Of a stretch of 64,000 nt of DNA, positions 11,909 through 23,182 are shown piece by piece. The notes under the pieces are model-generated. The model was not told the DNA's origin. It ran no database searches and saw only the letters and a list, made by a program, of their open reading frames with translations. The stretch is from Turritopsis dohrnii (taxonomy: Eukaryota; Cnidaria; Hydrozoa; Anthoathecata; Oceaniidae): the NCBI GenBank assembly GCA_027922465.2, contig BQMF02000065.1, positions 992,001 to 1,056,000 on the forward strand, written 5' to 3'. Positions within the stretch are counted from its first letter, which is position 1. Every line of letters begins with the position of its first letter. Made by a program: the position numbers and the translations under genes.

Positions 11909-12232
11909 TTACGGTATGAAATCATGGAAAATAGAACAAAAATTTCTCTCTATTTCATCTAAAGATGTGTTTTGACTATATACCTCAGAAATGGTTTTAA
12001 TACATCCATAAAAAATATGCATGCGAAAAGAACTAGCCCAAACCCAAACTTTCCAGCAAGAACACATATCATTGAAATCCTGACCAGAACTTGGAGATTT
12101 AAGAGATGCACCAAAATAAGGAAGTGGGTTTTTTAGGCATTTTTCAAAGATTAAAGAAGGATGTTCTTGCAGAGATTGAACAGAAAATAAGAAGCAAATT
12201 GAGACCAACAACAGCAAGACAAAATCCAACAA
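11909..12232 (-). CDS. Hypothetical small protein with signal-peptide-like N-terminus
   Basis: The 107-codon minus-strand frame begins with an N-terminus typical of a signal peptide: MLDFVLLLLVSICFLFSVQS, then LQEHPSLIFEKC. The rest has several Cys residues but no recognisable domain. Its last codons run into the inverted repeat of the neighbouring transposon (ends at 11914), so the 3' end is not original. It may be a first exon whose gene was cut by the insertion, or a chance hydrophobic frame. No polyA signal or further exon was identified. Confidence 0.25.
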   Translation of the reverse strand: MLDFVLLLLVSICFLFSVQSLQEHPSLIFEKCLKNPLPYFGASLKSPSSGQDFNDMCSCWKVWVWASSFRMHIFYGCIKTISEVYSQNTSLDEIERNFCSIFHDFIP

Positions 12233-12239
12233 AACTCAA

Positions 12240-12837
12240 TTAATGTTATGCAATACACACAATACCAAAACATCTATTACCAACAATGCACAAAAAGCAA
12301 TATGAATAACAATAGATTATGAGATATATATATATTATTTAATTTGGCGCCACTTATAGCTAAAGATGAAAAGCAAAATTGCTCAACATTTTATGACTAA
12401 CCATCATCAGTATGTATATACAATGACATATCATCTATGAAACTGTTGTAGAAAGAAAGAGATACCAACAATTAAAAAAAAACTTTGTCTTCAAGGTAAC
12501 ACATATTTTAGATGTTAGCTATGGATTTCATCATCGTCATCATCCAACCGAAGCAATCTACCATTATTAAAGTGCGATGTGTTTATGTTCAGATGATGAA
12601 ATAGTCTCCTTTTGAAAACCTACTTTTGCAAAAGTTAATTTGATTAAATTTGTAGTTGTTGAACGCAGGCTAAAATTTAGTAGGTTTGATGCACACACAC
12701 CACACGAGGACAACAGAACAGAAAGCAAGCTCTGCAGTTCAGTTGGCAGGGCAGAGGACTGTAGATTGCTACCAAACTGGAATCCTTAAATCCGGCTCTT
12801 CATATCTCTTTTTATCTTTGAAAGGTGTGTCGCCTAT
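12240..12837. other. Intergenic, no supported gene
   Basis: AT-rich sequence with a short (AT)n stretch near 12327-12340. No recognisable element. Confidence 0.5.
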
Positions 12838-15262
12838 GTACGGAAGCCCATAACTCTCACACGATACAAACAAAAGAAACATACAGAAAAAAGAAAATAA
12901 TACAAACAAAAAGGAAATGTTCACAAATAAGAAAGAATAACATACAAATAAAACTGAAATGCATATAAAAGAAAAAGAACTACACAAATAAAAAACTCAC
13001 GGCAAATTCTGGCGGCAAATTCTCACGGCAAATTCTCACGGCAAAAACTCACGGCAAAAGCTCACGGCAAAATGCAAAGACTCAAAACGTTATGGTGTGT
13101 TTCGGGCCTTACAAGACGTTTTACCTACATGTTTTCAAGCAATGGAAAAGAATGTATAAACAAGCGTGTGTGCCGATCTGTCAAGGTTGGTGCATAAAAT
13201 CACCCGTTCGTCAGCCAAAATATGGAATGCATGAAAACCGGATTCTCGTACCACAAATTCGACGAGCGAATTGAATTCGTAACAGTGTGCGTGAACGCGC
13301 ATCCATATCAAAGGGGATGGAAAAGTTATTTTTGTTGGTTTTCTCAAAAAACTAACGCAACAGTTCCTATCAATACAATGTACTTTTTAATTATACCGCG
13401 ATTCAAGACCTTTCCCCGATTATTTCAAGTGTCAAAATTTTACTAGCCATATTCCCCAACTCAAGTAATTGACATGTCACAATATAGAGAATCAAAACGA
13501 AGTTTGGTTTGATAGTCTGGTGTATTCAAGTCTGGTGTATTCAAGGATTTGATTTTGTGAACATGAGACAGAGATGAAAAAGAGATAAAACAAAATGATT
13601 TATGAATCAATAATTTTCAGTTCTTTTATACATAAGTACTGACTCAAACATTTCTGACACTGACAATTGTATAAGTAGCCTGAATAAAATTATATATCTA
13701 ATAAAAAATGGGTTCTTTCAAAAGCATGAAGAAGTCGAACCAACAAGAAATACAGGTATCTTCCAAACTTTGCCAAAAACACTGAATGGGCCTTTCAAAT
13801 GAATGATAACTGAAGATATCTTTGAATCAATGTTTCCTGATAGTATATATAAGTTTATAACCACAATGGCTGGAAATGTCTAGTTTCTCATTGACATTGG
13901 TTACGCCTGTCTTTAGTTCAACAGTTCCACTGTTTCAAGTATATGTACCAGATATTCGACGGTTATGATGTTTCGCCCAATTCATGCATTGATATTGATT
14001 ACTATTGAAAATCCCTTATACACCTAAAATAGTAAAATCAAACAGGCAAATTAATAAGAACATAAATTTGCCATCCACAAAATGATATGTAAATATCACA
14101 TGTATATAATTATATTTCTAGAAGGAATTCAAGTAGCATACGTAAAATTGTAGAAAATTAAGAATCTGCTCAATAAGTCAGTTTATTTTCTGTTTTATGT
14201 AAAAACTGTTTATATACATATAAAAATTCTTCTGCTTATATACTCTTTTACAAAGCCAGTTCTAAACAAGTATAACCAGGTAAAAAAACTAGCGAATACA
14301 ACTGTGTGCAGTATGGTACCTGTCTAATCTACTAACATACAAAGAAAACATAAATGATCAAGTGATCTAGAGAAAAAGTATATACGCAATTCTCCACACA
14401 GTTATACAGTATATTAGTTTCTGTTAAGGAAATACACGTTTTTTAAATAAGAAACTGCTTTATAAGAACCTAATAGTACCTTGAAAATCAAGAACTAGTA
14501 GAAAACCTTCCATGATTTTGATTTAAGAAACCCTTTTGCCATTCATTAGGTTCTATGATTTGAGTGAAAAGGATTCGAATTTAGATTTGTCTCTAAATAA
14601 AAGGACTATTTTGAAAGTCACAATTTTAAAAGCAAATAAATGGAAAAAAGTAGTTTTAAACCAACTGTGTCTAATTTTATTTTTATTCTGTTTTTTATCC
14701 TGCTTTTGTTGAGAAACCTTTGAAACTAAAACATAGGTTTAAAATAAGAAACTAATAGAACTAGGCATTTCTTATATAAAAAACGTCTATTTGTTTTCTT
14801 TGACATTAAATCTAAAAACTCACTTACTTGAGTTGCAGTATCTGCATGTAGAAACACCTTACCATGGCATGAGGGACAAAGATGATTATGTTTTTTTTTC
14901 TGGTAAAATGGCCACAAGGAATATAACTTATAGGTCATTGTCTCTAACCTCGGTTCATTAAAACCCTTCTTTCACGATAGGAAAGTACATGATGTGAGAA
15001 TTTGCCGTGGGAATTTGCCGTGGGAATTTGCCGTGAGAATTTGCCGCAGGAATTTGCCGCAAGTTTTTTATCTGCGCAGTTTCTTTTTTTGTAGGCATTT
15101 CTATTTTATTTGTATGTTATACTTTCTTGTTTGTGAACGTTTCCTTTTTGTTTGAAAGCAATTCTTTTTTGTTTGAAAGCAATTCTTTTTTGTTTGTAAG
15201 CATTTCTTTTTTGTTTGTGTGTGTTTCTTTAATATGCAAGTGAGAGTTATGGGCTTCCGTAC
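12838..15262. mobile_element. Foldback DNA element, 2.4 kb, modular arms
   Basis: The outer ends are inverted: GTACGGAAGCCCATAACTCT at 12838 and its complement ending at 15262. Each arm has two layers. The outer layer is A-rich repeats (ACAAACAAAAAGGAAATG type) at 12860-12995 and, inverted, at 15075-15230. The inner layer is direct repeats of CACGGCAAATTCT at 13000-13075 and GAATTTGCCGTGG at 14998-15060. The roughly 1.9-kb centre has no recognisable protein. Foldback (FB-like) architecture with a non-coding centre is the best description. Confidence 0.82.
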
Positions 15263-16219
15263 CTATGTGTTTCATATCTAGAGCGCTAAGTTCTAACGTA
15301 TAATAGTACCGTTCAGATAAGTTATGATTTGAAAAATATATTATTTTGTGAAATAATGCTAGTCCTCTTTCCCTAAGAAGTCAAGCAAAAGTCAAGCAAA
15401 ACACGTAACTTATAGTTTAATTGATGCAATAGACGAATATTTGGTTCTTTTAACGTCAATGGCAGTTATACGGGAGTCATTTATTTCATTCCTTTTCACA
15501 AGGGAATAATGCATCCCATTTCAATGGTCTACTTAAAACATTCTATTTTGAAAGGGATAATTCGTGCCTTACGTAGTGAACATTAGGATTTATTAAAATG
15601 TGATTTATTAAACTTTAGAGAGGGCACACTGGAAGGAAGCGGTTTCGATACGACACAAACTTTTCGATCATAGCAGAACAAGAGAGCACAATTTGTACGT
15701 TCATGAAACATAAAGAACATTACAGAACAAGTGAACAAGTAAGCGTGTCAAACTCGTTCAAAGTTCACTGAGAAATCCTCAAGTGCTCGTCAACAAGAGT
15801 TTGAATGTGAAAATTACCAAAAGGTACAAGTAAGTTACAATGGAAAGTTTATTTAATCGTAACAATAGCGAGGACCACAACGCAACTTCAACAAAAACCT
15901 TTTCTTTGATAGGGAATTCACTTAAAAATAGAAAATAGAGGCTACTGCTCGTGATCAACATTGAGAAAATTTTGTGCGATAATTACATCAATAATATGTT
16001 TGCACGTTCTATACACAACATTTCGAAGCCGTATAGATAAGAGTTGCTTTTCCACTTAACTGGATCTTGGCCGATAAACTTTTTTCTGATGCACCTGGTA
16101 GAATATTCAATGACTTAACAAGGTTAAAGATATGCAGTAATTTAAGGTTGTTGAAGAGAGGTCGAGAGGGTGCCATAGTGTGTGGGCAAAGACAATGAAG
16201 GGTCAGTTTGGCTGTGTTT
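15263..16219. other. Intergenic, no supported gene
   Basis: No gene or clear repeat recognised. Short frames here lack domains. Confidence 0.5.
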
Positions 16220-16797
16220 GTAACACTTTATTTGAATAGGTTCAAACTGAATAAATAGAAATTAAAAATAAATTACAAAAATTGAATTGAGAAAATCTAA
16301 GTCTAAGCACATGTATGTGAAAATATTCAAAAAAAATCAACTTTAAGTACAAAAACTAAGTCCACATGCAAAGAAAAAAAAAAAAAAAAAAAGGGTGTGG
16401 CAAAACTTACCAGCTAGCCTGTGTAGAAAATTGAAGTGTAATGATGAGTGATGAATGATGAGTTCAGTTGAGGTGTTGACCCTTCAAAGTCTTTTTTGAA
16501 CTGAGTGAAACTGAAAGTGGACTGCACTTAGAAGGGCTTTGAGGCTTAGTTGATAATTTAAAGACCAGAAAAAAGCAAAGTGGATAATATATACAATGAC
16601 CTAAATAAATTACAGAATGTTTTTATATATTTTTTGATTATGTGAAATGTAAATACATTAATAAATTAATATGTGACAAAATACAGAACAAAATACAGAG
16701 AAATTTTTAATTATTGAAATATTTATAATTTATGTAAAAAATGTGAAAAATCCTAATTTATATAAAATTTGAAAAACCATAGCTAATGCTGTGACAC
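16220..16797 (-). repeat. Probable 3' LTR of a BEL/Pao element
   Basis: On the minus strand the pol frame ends in ...CGGVSQH and a GGGGGAGTG tract, then TGTCACAGCATTAGC opens the presumed LTR. It appears to close about 578 bp later with AAAGTGTTACA, giving the TG...CA ends expected of an LTR. It includes an A-run of about 20 at 16373-16392. No 5' LTR copy is visible in the window, so the pair cannot be compared. Confidence 0.6.
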
Positions 16798-18036
16798 TCC
16801 CCCACAAAGAGATTGAAACTTTCTATCGTAGAGTTCTTTAGAAATGTCAATTTCATCCACATGACTGATCACCACCAGTGACCTTGCTGAACGCGTTGTT
16901 TCACGATTTGTACCCTCACTTGCATTTCGATAAGTGACCACGACTTTCCGAACTTTCGCATCTCGACGGGCAGTACGCTCTTGACCATTCCATATTGATA
17001 GGTGGAACACAAACTCGAATCTTGTTTCAGAAACAAACAGAAACATGTCACCAGGCTCGAAGTTTTCGTCTGAATCATGCCATTTCGATTGATGCATGAG
17101 ATTCGGTACATGCGATGTTAACCAGCATTCAAACCATATGCATTGAAGATTTCTTTGTTTGAATGGAGCATCTTGTCAAAATCATTGGTGACTTGAAAGT
17201 TTCCAGTAGGTGATCTTTCGTTGTTTCTTCCTAACATTAGGCGGTTCGGTGTAAGAAGATCAGTCATCTCAAAGTCACCTTTGATACCACGAACAGCGAT
17301 CGGAAGGTTGTTGATTGAGTTGGAAACAATTGATGAAATTGTTTCCCATGTGAGGAGGGATAACTTCTTGTGTTGGATTGACGTTTCAAGAGATCGACGA
17401 ATCTCTCTGATCTTCCTTTCCACACGAACATTGACATTATGCCCACCGACAGGGCAAATCTTTAGACCAACTTTGGCGCTTTGATGCAACTTGTTCTTCA
17501 GATCGGTGAAGTCGACTTGGATTGATGAGCATCCCTTGACAATTTGACTTCCTTCATCGATCACAAGTTTGAAAGGATAGCCAACTTCGCAGCAAAATCT
17601 TGTGAAGGCTTGTAAGAAGGCAGACTTTGATCTTGATCCCGGTTGTTGTTGAACAGCAAAAGATAGCAAGCCAAACCTTGATCGTTGTTCTTTTGTGGTG
17701 CTGAGAGAATGATAAGAAAGGACCGGCCAAATCTGCTTGTGTGACATAAAATGAAGGAGCGATGACCAAGTTGTCTGCTGAGAGCGGTCTCATGGAAACG
17801 TCAAGCGTCTTCTTCATTATGTATCTGCACCGTTGACACTTCTTTCGAACAGACTTGACAAGAGACCTTCCTTCAACGATGAAGGCTTTTTGCAGAACGA
17901 AGCGCCAAGTTGTCTCTATTCCACAATGTCTGGCGGTTGGGTGGTTCCAATGTACATCCATCACGATACTATACGCAATCGGTGATAATTTGTCGATGAT
18001 TGGAACATAAAATGAGGTTGATACGAGATCCTTCAT
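16783..18036 (-). pseudogene. pol: BEL/Pao retrotransposon integrase remnant
   Basis: The fragment lies in three minus-strand frames. The first (18036-17554) carries the HHCC zinc domain (DVHWNHP, ARHCG, KKCQRC) and the first catalytic Asp in TQADLAGPF. After a frameshift near 17640 the second frame (to 17118) carries GYPFKLVIDEGSQ, with the second Asp, and a Glu in RVERKIREI, then LLTPNRLMLGR typical of BEL/Pao. A third frame (17097-16783) has the integrase C-terminal domain with EPGDMFLF and the final GGVSQH next to the LTR. Gag, protease, RT and RNase H are missing. The domains are recognisable but frameshifts make it inactive. Confidence 0.85.
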
Positions 18037-18141
18037 GGCTTGAGTTGTTCTCCCAAGAATTGTAATGTCGTCAATTTGAAAAGGTTATCCTAATCAGACA
18101 GTCGATTTTCCAATAAGAAGATGCCTTTGATGTTAGTTGTC

Positions 18142-18845
18142 TCACCACAAGACTTGCTGATCACAAGTCTGACAAGCATGGTGTAGATGTGAGGAAAAAA
18201 TAGCATGATAGATAGAGATTAAGGTACGTTTGGGTACATAATGTCGTAATTTCCATAGTGCACAATTAGCTCTGCGCAGCCTAATAGCAAGGGTACTGAC
18301 ATGTTGGCGCCAGTTGAGATTTTCATCAAGGATCACATCAAGATATTTAATATGTGAAGAGGAGTAAAGTTTCCTATCACCAATTTTTATCTCCAGGTCA
18401 TAGTTGATAGGTTTTGTTTGGTGTTTGAATGAAATGAATTCAGTTTTGTTTAGTGACATTGAGCCATTGACAAAGAAGTTTCAAGTCGATATTCATTTTT
18501 TTGCGAAGTGATTCCAAGGTACTAAATTTAATAGATTAGTGTCATCGCCATAGTGGCAAACTTCAGAGTAAGGAATGTCTAGGTGTATGTTGTTATTATA
18601 CAACAGGAAGAGCAGTGGGCCAAGGACCGAGCCTTGAGGAATACCATGGGTAATAAATTTGAGAGTAGACTTGAAACCAGACAAAGAGACAAATTGTTGT
18701 CTTGCATAAAGGTATGACATGACATGACAATGCCACGGATACCATAATATGAAAGTTTATGACAGAGTGTTTCATGGTCAACAGTATCAAATGCTTTCAA
18801 CGAACAAGTCAACGAACACCCCACAGGCAAACTGACCAGAGTCAA
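18142..18845 (-). pseudogene. Non-LTR retrotransposon reverse transcriptase fragment
   Basis: Minus-strand frames give the palm motif [17 protein letters not shown], then [11 protein letters not shown] (catalytic box; YGDD where LINEs usually have YADD or FADD). After a frameshift comes the thumb region: LNKTEFISF, KYLDVILDENLNWRQHVS and RRANCALWKLRHYVP. This is the C-terminal half of a LINE RT (Jockey/CR1-like by pattern; clade not firm). At least two frameshifts break it. It sits just upstream of the BEL/Pao remnant on the same strand, which suggests 5'-truncated insertion next to or into that element. Confidence 0.85.
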
Positions 18846-18885
18846 GAGGGTTTTGTTTGCACTGGGTTATGTTAAGCTTTTTAAT

Positions 18886-19022
18886 AAGCTATAATTTATG
18901 GAATATCCTTTTCACCATAATAATGTAATATTTACGATTGGTCAGATAAGCATATTGCTAATAAGGTAATCTTTTTATAGAGCATCGATGATGACGTCTG
19001 GATATTCCATAAATTATAGCTT
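18886..19022. mobile_element. MITE, 137 bp, perfect 23-bp TIRs
   Basis: 18886-18908 (AAGCTATAATTTATGGAATA...) and 19000-19022 are perfect inverted copies over 23 bp. The interior is AT-rich and non-coding. Outer flanks are both AT/T-rich, so a target duplication cannot be read. Perfect arms suggest recent activity. Confidence 0.88.
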
Positions 19023-21887
19023 GTTGAAAAAAACAAAAAAATAAAATAACGGCATTTGCAAATGACAAATGTTTCTCTGATAATTATTTTTCAAAACTAA
19101 CTAATAGATTTTTTCTGACAACCACTTTTCCTCGACTTTTTCCAAGGCAGATATTACTTTCCCTGACAAATACTTTCATCCGATTCCACAATATCAACGC
19201 GAAAATGAAAGAGGATCAGCCGTTTTTGTTGTGAACTCTCAATAGTTTATATAAAAGACGTTTGACAGTAAAGATAACATTATCATCTTGTTATCATAAA
19301 AATACTCGTGATACATTATTTTAAATTTCGTGTTGAATGATTTGAACCTTATAATTCTATTTATGAGGTTTCCACCTTCTAGCTGATTATGAATACATTA
19401 TTTTATCCGCATTGCAAATCTGCAGATAAATTTAAGAAATCAGCTAAGACGGAGATCGTTCTAAAAATCATTCTATTGATTACCAAGACAAAACCTTCAT
19501 TTCTAAAAAAACCAGCATATTGCTACATTATAATAGTATATCTGAATTTATTGATGCAGTACTGTCGTGTAGATTTGTGAAAGGATTATATAAGGGTGAG
19601 TTTCAGTTTTCTTGAGGGAAACATCAATGAATCATCCAGTCATGAACAGGTTTGTGCTCTGTATCGAATTGTTCCACACAAAATGAATGATTTGTAACTA
19701 ACTAACTTTCGAGTTTTAAGAATTTAGAGTGACGACTGGACCTCTTGCATCTTCTGTTTAACTTTGACATCAATGAAATTTCTATGCTTCTGAAATTTGA
19801 TCCCCAAATTAATTTTTTGCTTATCATATTGTTTCAGAAACGAAAAAGATCTAATGAAAGTTTGACTCGAAAATACTTCGCAAAATTGCGAGCCTTAAGT
19901 ACGCTCCTGTAACGAGAAAGTTTTGGGTTGAACTTTAGCCTTTGGGTGATTAAAAAATGTCATGTCAATTTAGATGAATTTCAATAAGAAAACTTTAAAA
20001 ATTATTTTTCAAAGTTGAAATCACACTTTCATTGGTAAAATAATGCAAAAAAAAAAAGCATTAGGTTGCCGTTGAAGTTGTCGTAAATGCCAAAGATCTA
20101 CATTTAAGGAGTTAACCGATGCAAGCCTTTCTCGAGATTTTTTAAGCATGCCCGTTAAACAATGTCGCAGCCTCGAACCCAGAGTCTCTTGCCTTTTCGA
20201 TATACGGATAGCGGTAAAAAAGACCCTGGATAACGCTGGTCACGTGACATGAAAATTACACAAAATCTGTGTAATTTTTATAAAAGGTGTTACGAAGAAA
20301 TTTTGTCTTGTGCATTCAGTTTTTTATATAGTCACATTAAAACCAAAACAGAGACCAAATATAGTTTGTCGAGATCACTCGAGCTCATTTCTACAAAACT
20401 TTAAAGTTGTTTACATATTTCCAAGACTTCAACAGCACTCTGATTTGATAAAGATTTTATTCCATTCTTCTTAAAGTTTAGAAAATTCATAAACTGTCAT
20501 CACGAAACGGGATGTTGCAAATACAAACAAGAAGCCCATAGGCCATAAGGTCAGCGCAAATTGAATGCCTAAAAAATCACAAGAATATAGCTTGCAGAAA
20601 AGAAACCTGGATTTCTAAAATTATTAGTATCAAAAGTATCTGGGAAGCCCATAACGGTTGGTGGACATGCGAATCAACAATGCAAATCCATTCGCCTTAC
20701 AACAAGGGCGTATTAAATCCAAAAATGGCCCCCGTAGTATTTTCACAATGGAAACGTTTACATTTAAATTCCAGCTTCACGTGTTTGGTTAATCACGCAG
20801 GTGAACTTTAGTTTCTACCAATTCAGTGAAGATCTAATGCCAAGCAGTTGCTGGTTACTAAAAATAGAAGTGTCAACAATTAAATAACTCACAATACACA
20901 AATAAATTCTAGGCCCATTTAACAAAATGCTGACCTTAATATAGAGAAACTTGCATTACAGAGTCATCATAATTTTAACTCGAAATACTCAAAATGCCAT
21001 TACACTTGAATGGAAAATAATTGCTGAATTTCTCTATTTAGGGTGGGTAGGGGTGAGGGTGGTAGAGGTGAGTCAATAATAGTCAATCAAACCCTTAATT
21101 TTCAATTTTCATCCCTAATAAAGTAAAATTCATTAGAAAACATTTCTTCTTCTCTGGTTAAAAAAAATCTGAAATAATTCTAATTATATATATTTTGTAA
21201 GTATTATATTCAACTGATTTTCAAAGTGTTTTTTATACTGTAATGGCACAAAAGTTGAGAATACGACAACAATAAAATATGTGCTTTTGACAGAACATTT
21301 TGATAAAAAAGCTTTCACATTAATGTTGCACCTGCATAAAACCCTGTGCGGACTTATATTTGACACAACCTTGTCTACCAATCAAATTTTGATAGCATTT
21401 TGTCTGACAGACAGATAGACAGCAAATCTCCTATAAAAATAGACTAAAGGCAAAGACAGTGTTGTTGGCCTCCTATTCATGTATATATGCCCTATTGACA
21501 AACAAATTGACTTGGATTGAATAGAATTCTATTTTAAAAATAGGCTCACAAAAATAACACATGCAAGGTCAGATTTTGCTGTTTCTTATAAAGAAAAAAT
21601 AAAAAGAATATAAGAACTGTAAGTTCTTATTTTGTTCTTTGCTTTATGAACACAGTTTCAACTTCATTTCATTTGTTCATATTTGCTTCTTGTTTCAATC
21701 TTGACAATTTGAATTAATTTGTAATGGAACATCGTAGTGAAACAAATACATATATTAAAAATTAGCCATTTGGTACTAACCTAATATGATATGAGCATGT
21801 AAGTTTTTACACAGGCCAACACCATTAAATTATATTTCTCACATTACATTGTAGATGAGAAAAGAATATACTGTGAAATCAATATAC
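19023..21887. other. Intergenic, no supported gene
   Basis: No gene recognised. Two structural features are visible. An imperfect hairpin lies near 20166-20240 (AGAGTCTCTTGCC against GGTAAAAAAGACCCTGG). A G-rich run at 21041-21059 could form a quadruplex. Confidence 0.5.
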
Positions 21888-22007
21888 ATAATAAATAAAA
21901 CCACCAGAAGCCTTCGTCAGAATAATTCTGATGATGACCTCTGGAAAGTGAGGTCGAAATGTCAAAATCAAAAATATGATGCAGCTTCTGGTGGTTTTAT
22001 TTATTAT
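21888..22007. mobile_element. MITE, 120 bp, perfect 23-bp TIRs
   Basis: ATAATAAATAAAACCACCAG... (21888-21910) is repeated exactly inverted at 21985-22007. The core reads GACCTCTGGAAAGTGAGGTC, itself a near-palindrome, so the element folds into one long hairpin. It ends 9 bp before the hAT element that follows. Confidence 0.88.
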
Positions 22008-22339
22008 CAAACTGTACAGGGACGTAGATTTAGTAGACGTAGATTTCTTTTTTCTACTCACAACTCATCAAAAGATCTCCAAAGGCAATGACATTAGCAC
22101 TCCCATCCTTTCGTAATAACAAGTATGTGATAAAACAAAGAAACCATTGGATATTGCGCATGATTTTTCATTCTTCAAAACTCCCAGAAACCATTGCAGT
22201 GCGCATGATTTTTCAAGTTTCGAAGCTAAAGAGATGTCAACACTTCTTTCATTTGAACAACAACATAGAGTGCTGTCAAGTGTTCATATATTAGCGCGAT
22301 CAGCTTTGATCTACTTTTTTATTTTGCATCAAATTAATC

Positions 22340-22413
22340 ATGTCCGGCGACAACTCCAAGAAAAAGCAGGGAAGCTTAAAGAGCTGGTTGAAAAGAGAAG
22401 AAGTTCAAAAAAG
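22340..22413 (+). pseudogene. hAT transposase N-terminal exon
   Basis: The frame starts MSGDNSKKKQGSLKSWLKRE and ends at a donor-like AAG|GTAATT. Short lysine-rich N-termini of this kind are common in hAT proteins. It belongs with the C-terminal fragment downstream; the catalytic middle (BED finger, DDE domain) is deleted. Confidence 0.45.
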
Positions 22414-22739
22414 GTAATTTTATATGGGTACCCATTTTATATGTAAATAAATCAACTTTTATTCTTTATTTTTCTCTCACTTCGTTATGAATAGTAACTA
22501 AAAGACAAGATAAGTTTAGAGGACGGTCCAAAAAAAGACATCAAAGCATTACAAATATTTTTAATTCAATAGAAAAACGCCGAGTGATGAAAATGAATTC
22601 AGATGAAAGAATGCCACCACAGCCTAAAAAACATCCAAGCGATAGGGGCAAAGAAAGAAGTGTGCATGCTTTGTAAGTACACTCAATACAATGTTTTGCT
22701 CTAGTTCGAACTCGAGTAGAGACGGAAAAATTCGAATTT

Positions 22740-23054
22740 GCGAAAGGATTTTTGCCAAAAGTTATCATAGTAGCACCAGCAACAAATGCCGAGAGCGAAA
22801 GAATCTTTTCTGCCATGAAATGAGTTAAGACATATTTACGTAATAAGATGACGAACGAACGGATGAACAATTTAATGATCATGCACGTTCACAAAGATCG
22901 ACTAAATGATCTGGATTTTGTTGAAATCGGCAACAACTTTGTGAGTGCCAATCAAAGGAGGAGAAACAAATTCGGTATTTTCAACAATTTAGATTACGGT
23001 AAAGTCCCTGAAATTACATCTACAAGAGAATGTGCAACGCAAACCGATGTTTGA
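22740..23054 (+). pseudogene. hAT transposase C-terminal dimerisation domain
   Basis: The plus-strand translation reads ...VAPATNAESERIFSAMK, then an in-frame stop, then VKTYLRNKMTNERMNNLMIM followed by HVHKDRLND. The pattern (PATNAESERIFSA, K.YLRN.MT.ERMN.L) is the signature hAT dimerisation region. The protein ends soon after, at 23054. The internal TGA and the missing catalytic domain make this a dead copy. Confidence 0.9.
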
Positions 23055-23124
23055 ATGACAGCCTAACATAATAATATGTATTGTAATTTTTATTTTATGG
23101 TCAAAGTGAATACATACAAAAAAT

Positions 23125-23125
<1 letters not shown>

Positions 23126-23155
<30 letters not shown>
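23126..23155 (+). repeat. Homopolymer of 30 C
   Basis: An uninterrupted C run (G run on the other strand) lies just inside the right TIR of the hAT remnant. Runs of this length are unusual in AT-rich DNA and prone to sequencing error, so the exact length is doubtful. Confidence 0.9.
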
Positions 23156-23157
<2 letters not shown>

Positions 23158-23182
23158 GTCAAAACACTTTGCTACGTCCCTG

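Larger units (their letters stand above)
8220..11914. mobile_element. TA-flanked TIR element carrying a nested MULE
   Basis: The ends are inverted and flanked by TA on both sides (8218-8219 and 11915-11916). The left end reads CCGTAAAGCGGGGTGACTTC; the complement closes at 11914. The sub-motif CGGGGTGACTTCGATCAG is repeated at the left end, and two inverted copies (GATCGAAGTCACCCC) lie near 11700 and 11891 at the right. Without the nested MULE the element would be about 1.9 kb. Its only candidate frame of its own is at 8999-9211. The TA flank suggests a TA-targeting DNA transposon; the superfamily is not established. Confidence 0.85.
22017..23182 (+). mobile_element. hAT-family element, degenerate
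   Basis: The ends CAGGGACGTAG (22017-22027) and CTACGTCCCTG (23172-23182) are perfect short inverted repeats of hAT type. The interior holds the N-terminal and C-terminal parts of a hAT transposase. A clean 8-bp target duplication is not visible (left flank AAACTGTA, right flank TGTATACC). A run of 30 C residues lies just inside the right end. Confidence 0.85.

Noticed and set aside
13000..13075. CRISPR-like short repeats (CACGGCAAATTCT).
   Set aside because: Units are contiguous without unique spacers and are mirrored at 14998-15060, as expected for foldback arms in an animal genome.
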